Assembly (NCBI GenBank): GCA_028622995.1
Contig: JAJQJQ010000052.1
Coordinates: 496,001-560,000 of the forward strand
Source: Panagrolaimus kolymaensis
Taxonomy: Eukaryota; Nematoda; Chromadorea; Rhabditida; Panagrolaimidae
Direction: 5' to 3'
DNA length: 64,000 nt
Position 1 is the first letter of the stretch. Each line of letters begins with the position of its first letter. A program made the translations under genes and the position numbers. Below the pieces are notes generated by a model. It made no database searches. It saw only the letters and a list, made by a program, of their open reading frames with translations, and had not been told where the DNA came from. Shown here in pieces: positions 59,055 through 64,000 of the stretch.

Positions 59055-60764
59055 ATGAATCGTCAACAAATAAATATATTACTTATTGGTTTAACGGGTG
59101 TTGGAAAATCTTCGTTTATTAATGCATTAGCTAATTATCTTTTTTATCCATCATTCAAGGATGCAATAGCTGCAAATAAACCCATATGTTTAGTTTCAAC
59201 ATATTTTGAATATTCTGATGCCAATACAAAATTATATCCAGTTAAAATAAGTGGAAATGATGATCTTAATGAAGATTTAACTTCATCAGCTAATTCATCC
59301 ACGCAAACCCCAAAAATTTATACTTTTTATAGTAAAGAAGAAAATTTAGAAATAAATATTATGGATTCTCCTGGAACTGCAGACACTCGAGGAATACATA
59401 TGGATAAAAAGAATATTCAAACGATTTTAGATGCAGTTGGAACTTTTTCTCAATTACACTTAATTTGTTTATTACTTAAAAGTAGTGAACCTCGATTGAC
59501 AGAGGAATTTCAATTTGGTTTAAATGAATTGTTAATGCATTTACATAAAAATGCTGTATCCAATTTAGCTTTTGTTATTACAAATTCTCGTGCAGCTGAT
59601 TATAAATTGGGTCAAGTTTCAGCTCCGTTAAAAGAATATTTAAAAAAATTAAAGAAATCTAAAAATATCGATATTGAAATTTCTCAAAATAATGTTTTTT
59701 GCGTGGATAATGAAGCTTTTCGAGCTCAATGTTTATGGTCTCAACATCCGGCAACCAAAGATCAAAAATTAATTGGATGTTATGAAACAAGTTGGAATAT
59801 ATCATTTCAAGCTTTTAAAAATTTAATTAAACGCGGCCTCGAAATTAATGCTCATGATGTTTCTGAAACTGTATCCCTTAATGAAGCGAGATCAGCGATA
59901 TTATTACTCGTCGATCCTTTAAATACAATCCATTCCACACTGCAAAGTAGTGTAAAAGATTATACAAAAAATTATGAAATAATTTGTCAAAAAATTATAA
60001 ACAAAACTCATCAAGACGCGGATATAGAAGCAAATAAAATTAAAATTCCTCGAACCATTTGCATTAAATGTAAAACAATTTGTCATAAAAATTGTAAACT
60101 TCGAGGATTGAGAATTAAAAATCAAGTGGATGAAAAACTTAAAGATTGTTCTGTGTTTGATCGAGATAATGGAGAATGCTTTGAATGTGGTTGCGCCTTT
60201 AAAGAACACATTAGAGAAATATTTGAAACAAAAAAAATTTATCGAACTGAAAATTTTATTGATATTATTGATAAAGAAGAAAAAAATAATTTAACTCCTC
60301 CAATGGATATTCAAGAAAAAGTTAATCGAGTTATGCAATATTTATTTTCAGAAAAAATTCAAATTGAAGAATCCATGGAAAAATTTGGAACTTTTTTAAG
60401 AAATAATTCCATCATTGAATATAATAATATTCTTGAAAAGCGAATCGAACTCGAAGTTAGAATAGCAGAAACAAATAATGACCCTAAAAAAGCTGCCGAA
60501 CTAAAAGAAATGTTGGAAGCAAGTAAAAAGCAAAAGGAGCAACTCATGGATGCAATAAAAAGTGGAAAAAAGCAAAAAGAAATTATGCTTCCACAAAGTA
60601 TCGTGAAAATTAGAGAAAAATTGTTTGAAATGAAATTGTTTGGAAGGAAAATCGAAGAATTATATGAAATGCAGCTAAAACTCAGTCAAGGCGATATAAT
60701 TGCTACGGATCGAATTGAAATTGAAGTCAAAAAACCGATTATTATTATTGGAAAAATTTCATGA
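59055..60764 (+). CDS. P-loop GTPase with zinc-binding cluster and C-terminal coiled coil
   Basis: Single exon, 569 residues. G1 is GLTGVGKSSFINALANYL (12-19 for the loop) and G3 is IMDSPG (DSPG 104-107). The G4 position reads VITNSRA (TNSR 176-179) instead of NKxD. Residues 336-385 form a Cys/His cluster (CIKCKTICHKNCKLRG, then CFECGCAFKEH) likely to bind zinc, and 440-540 are heptad-rich and charged. The G1 plus TNSR plus CxxCGCxxxxH combination matches a family of uncharacterised eukaryotic GTPases distantly like AIG1/septin types. Lack of introns is unusual among the neighbours and may mean retroposition or family expansion. Substrate role unknown. Confidence 0.8.
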   Translation: MNRQQINILLIGLTGVGKSSFINALANYLFYPSFKDAIAANKPICLVSTYFEYSDANTKLYPVKISGNDDLNEDLTSSANSSTQTPKIYTFYSKEENLEINIMDSPGTADTRGIHMDKKNIQTILDAVGTFSQLHLICLLLKSSEPRLTEEFQFGLNELLMHLHKNAVSNLAFVITNSRAADYKLGQVSAPLKEYLKKLKKSKNIDIEISQNNVFCVDNEAFRAQCLWSQHPATKDQKLIGCYETSWNISFQAFKNLIKRGLEINAHDVSETVSLNEARSAILLLVDPLNTIHSTLQSSVKDYTKNYEIICQKIINKTHQDADIEANKIKIPRTICIKCKTICHKNCKLRGLRIKNQVDEKLKDCSVFDRDNGECFECGCAFKEHIREIFETKKIYRTENFIDIIDKEEKNNLTPPMDIQEKVNRVMQYLFSEKIQIEESMEKFGTFLRNNSIIEYNNILEKRIELEVRIAETNNDPKKAAELKEMLEASKKQKEQLMDAIKSGKKQKEIMLPQSIVKIREKLFEMKLFGRKIEELYEMQLKLSQGDIIATDRIEIEVKKPIIIIGKIS

Positions 60765-61307
60765 AAAAACTAAGAAATTTTAATACAACTTTTTACATCT
60801 AATAACTTTTTTTTGCCAATATTAAATTTTGCCGAAGCTATCAAACTTGCTAAATTCTTCACTTTAAAAAAATGTTGATAACTCAAATAAAAGTAAAACA
60901 CTTGTCTCTTAATAAAACTGTTTGTTATAACCTGGCTTTGTAATAAAGAAAAGCTATTTAATCGAAAAATGATTCCCTTTAATCCATAAATGCAGCATCA
61001 CTCATAAACAATGAGAAATGAATAACAAGCATGTATGAGACTCAACTGATACGAAAATCTCTTTGATAAGTAACAAAATTATTTTTAACTCTTTGAAACG
61101 AATAAGTATTAGATAAAATGCTTCCATGATGGATGATGGCTCATAGTTAAATACCGATTTCCAAGTGTTTGGAGACAATCATATGCACACAAGTCAGAAA
61201 AACAAAAGAAAATACAAAAACGATTGTTTAAAAAAATATTTATTATTAGAAACTCATTTGAATATTATTATAATTACATACAAATACAAAAACGAAAAAA
61301 TACAAAT
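60765..61307. other. Convergent intergenic region
   Basis: 3' ends of the GTPase gene (AATAAA at about 60885) and of the minus-strand 61308 gene. No further gene or repeat seen. Confidence 0.4.
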
Positions 61308-63438
61308 TCAATCTCCAATCATTTTCGCTTTTTTCTTTTTGGAAGATTTTTCAACGAAGACAACTTTGCTTTGGGTGGTGGCTGCTTCTTTACCATTTGA
61401 TTTTGAATTTGATCGCTTTTCTTCTGAATTGTTTGGAGTTGAATTTGTATTAACGTGTTTGACATCGTTGAAACAATCAGAATTCATTGCAGATGCAGCT
61501 TCAATTGCGTTGGCAGGATACCCAAAAGAATTTCGTTCTTCGATGGATGAATTACGCTTCCAAAATGGTAATTCACGACTAAAAAATAAGCAAATTTAGT
61601 TGAAGGTACAATAAAACAGATAAACATACCGAAATATTGCTAGAGCATGGCGTCGAGTTTCATCAGGATGGTTGAGCGAGAAACCAACAACGAGCAATAA
61701 AGCCATGGAATATTTTTGAAGATGTTCTTCATCAACAGGAATGGAATGGCCAAATTCAAGAGCAAAGCATGTGAACCGGATGTATTCAGGAGTGTCAGGT
61801 TGTTGAAGGAATGTTCGAGTTGGTTTTGACAATTTGAGTGCTCTGCCATCTTCGTTAAGCTTAAGACCATGTTCTTTGAGTTGTTCGATTGCTTTTTCTC
61901 TAAAAAATGATATGATAAAGCTGTTAATGAATCCAAAAAAATAAACATACATAAGTTGATTGATGGTGATAAAGATGTCACCAACGTAGTTACAAAGGAG
62001 CGAGATTTCAACGCTGAGAAGCTTCTTCTTTGGATCAGGTTTGTAATCCCTAAAAATATGAAAGTAAAATTGATAGAAAAAACAGAAACTTACTTTGCAA
62101 ATGATTCAGCCATTTTCTTTCCAATCAAGCCACTTCTTGCCATGGATTTATAATGAGCTTCGTATGCCGTATTCTTGTTGAGGGATCTTTGAGATTCAAC
62201 ACTATCCTTGAATCTACCACGCATTCTGCTACCAGAACTTCCAGATGTTGTTCTAAAAGGATGTACCCATCGATTTTGTTGTTGTTTGAGTTTCTTTGGA
62301 GCTTCATCTTCGACGATAGGTTCTCGAGACTCTGAAATAACAGGAACAGGTAGAAAAGGCGGTGGAGGTTCTTCAGTAGCTTCAGTAGTTTCCTTTCTTG
62401 GCTTAGATTCAGTTGGTTTGATTTTCTTTGGAACTTTCTTTGAATCTCCTTTTGTAACTTTAGGATGAGGAGCACCGAGATTCTTTGTTTCTTTTCCTTT
62501 TGGAGGTTGTTTCACTTCTTTCTTTTCTGGTTGAACTTTTGCCACTTCTTTGACTTTTTCATGAACTTCTTCTTTGACAGACTTAATAACGATCACTTCT
62601 TCCAAAACATGATTCAAAGCTTGTTGTTTCTTCTTGTTCGCCCTTTTTCTGTAGCATAAGACAGCGCTAAAATGTTTGATGTTATTAGAAGCATATACAT
62701 AGAAAACATACACAACGTTGATAATGATGAGGATGACCACAACAGCAACAACGATGCAGACAATCAAAATAGTCGATCCATTTGTAGTTGAAACTTCAGT
62801 GGACGATGAGAGAATGGAAGTTGATGACGAAGTTGTTGTTGATGAAAGAATCGATGGAACAAAGATCTTTGCATTGAGAATTTTGATTTCACATTCCTTT
62901 GAAACTTGAGTAATATCGATTGTTATGACCTTATCTTTATCAAATGCAGGTTCACAGCTGGCAACATCTTTACCGCAATACAATGCTATACCTTTTCCCA
63001 TTCGAGTAGAAACACCACAATTTTGAAAACGCGTTCTTAGATAATCATTATGAACGAAGAAGAGTTCAGTCGGTGTTGTTGAAATCTTGAATCCACAATA
63101 GTTTGGTTGACACACTTCTGCAGCATATCCTTTCGAAGATGCTTCAGATTGGTAACAAAAAAGAACGCTAAAATCAGAAGTAATTTTAAATATAAAAATA
63201 CGAAAAAGACACACTCTCCATAACAATTTGGGTAATCAACATGAACATCCAAAAGACCATTTGCAAGAACCAATCGAGCAATTCCAGGAGACTTGAGTTT
63301 TACATCATTTCCAATTTCTTCAACAGCAGAAGAATCGACCATGAGTTCATTTGAATCATCCAATGAGAGAACAGATTGAGAATTCATGATGATGATGACG
63401 ACGAAGAGAAAAACCAAGAACGATGAATAAAAACGCAT
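61308..63438 (-). CDS. Type I membrane protein with Lys/Pro-rich cytoplasmic region
   Basis: Exons 63215-63438, 62094-63167, 61951-62049, 61630-61899 and 61308-61578 join in frame to 645 residues. Signal peptide 1-29 (MRFYSSFLVFLFVVIIIMNS), an ectodomain with regularly spaced Cys (PNCYG, EVCQPNYCGFK, FQNCGVS, ALYCGKDVASCEP, KECEIK), a Ser/Thr stalk, and a membrane helix (ILIVCIVVAVVVILIIINVV). A very basic, PxxP-containing cytoplasmic stretch follows (EKKEVKQPPKGKETK, EEPPPPFLPVPV), then a helical globular-looking C-terminal region and a KKKKAK end. I do not recognise the ectodomain or C-terminal family. Confidence 0.82.
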
Positions 63439-63504
63439 TTTTGCTTTCTTTCAAAGACGACTGTTTGCAAAAGTTTCAAAAAGTTGAAAATGAATGATTT
63501 CGAG

Positions 63505-63512
63505 CTTTTATA
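63505..63512 (-). promoter_or_regulatory. TATA box of the 63438 gene
   Basis: On the minus strand the sequence AAATATAAAAGCTCG contains TATAAAAG, about 67 bp before the ATG, similar in spacing and sequence to the box of the PAN-GH16 gene. Confidence 0.4.
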
Positions 63513-63519
63513 TTTATTC

Positions 63520-64000
63520 ATAGTAAATTTTGAAGCAACTTTAGAAAATGCAAAAAAAAAATTTGAATAAATAAAATGCTAATGTAAGCTTTTTGAGAGA
63601 ACGAAGAGATGAACGTTAGCAATTTTTTTCCCGCCATTTTTTTCAACGTGCATGCATGGAAATCAGATGCTCTCTTCTCTCTACGATTGTAAAACGCGAT
63701 CTTATTTTTTGGAGAAAAAAAAGTGCTTGCCATAAAATTTGCTAAAAGCTTGATAAGTTTATTTAATTTATCAGTTGGAAAATAATTGTCAAAAAAAAAT
63801 CGGTGTTATTGATTGTGTATTTTTTCAGCATCTTATTGAATAACGGATATTAAAATATTATTACTTTGTTGGTGTAGAAAAGGAATAAAAAACCTGTTTA
63901 TAAAGTGGTATCATAAACTAGTTTGCCATGTTTTTTTTTGTAAAATAAACAGAAAATGAATAGTAAAACCAAAAAAAAATTAAAATATTAGAAAAACCAG
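63520..64000. other. Upstream flank, nothing recognised
   Basis: AT-rich sequence to the right edge; no exon, repeat with defined ends or RNA gene visible. Confidence 0.4.

Noticed and set aside
1..64000. CRISPR arrays, rRNA genes, bacterial-type operons
   Set aside because: None seen. Spliced genes and eukaryotic domains throughout; direct repeats are MITE interiors or A/T tracts.

Overview
The window is nuclear DNA of a nematode. It is very AT-rich, with long A/T homopolymers, short introns ending in TTTCAG or TTTTAG, and an orthologue of the nematode multi-PDZ scaffold gene mpz-1. A thaumatin-like gene, a fungal-type GH16 glucanase gene and a lineage-specific F-box-like gene suggest a clade IV (panagrolaimid-like) worm; the genus is an inference. 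Exon structures were worked out by hand from splice sites, and every exon chain given keeps a continuous reading frame.

Layout. 1-1616 (-): a secreted-protein gene running off the left edge, with a hAT-type MITE inside its third exon. 1745-2610: a non-autonomous Helitron. 3451-3906 (+): a small type I membrane protein. 4668-4938 (+): the last exons of an unidentified gene. 5249-47611 (-): mpz-1, 31 coding exons, about 2383 residues, an L27-like N-terminus, one divergent and ten recognisable PDZ domains, plus an alternative first exon at 32211. Most of the window is its poly-A/T-rich introns. 41405-46160 (+): five intact genes and one broken gene of a tandem family, nested on the opposite strand inside one 5.8-kb mpz-1 intron. 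48619-49868 (-) and 50733-52248 (+): a head-to-head pair, PAN-thaumatin and PAN-GH16, sharing an almost identical N-terminal module. 52611-53721 (+): an F-box-like family protein. 53747-56270: mobile DNA with four hairpin elements, a second Helitron copy and a mosaic of gene fragments. 56554-57726 (+): a BTB protein. 59055-60764 (+): a GTPase with a zinc-binding cluster. 61308-63438 (-): an unrecognised type I membrane protein.

How the parts relate. mpz-1 should act as a submembrane scaffold. The nested family is built as signal peptide, disordered ectodomain, furin-like RAKR site, membrane helix and short tail, so its products are predicted to be cleaved and released. The two PAN genes look like secreted proteins aimed at fungal or microbial surfaces. 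Mobile elements explain much of the remaining structure: three hAT-type MITEs with 8-bp target duplications (two of them in coding exons), two Helitron copies, and three TTAA-flanked hairpins. The most unusual features are the nested shed-peptide family, the shared PAN module, and the MITEs made of iterated short motifs.
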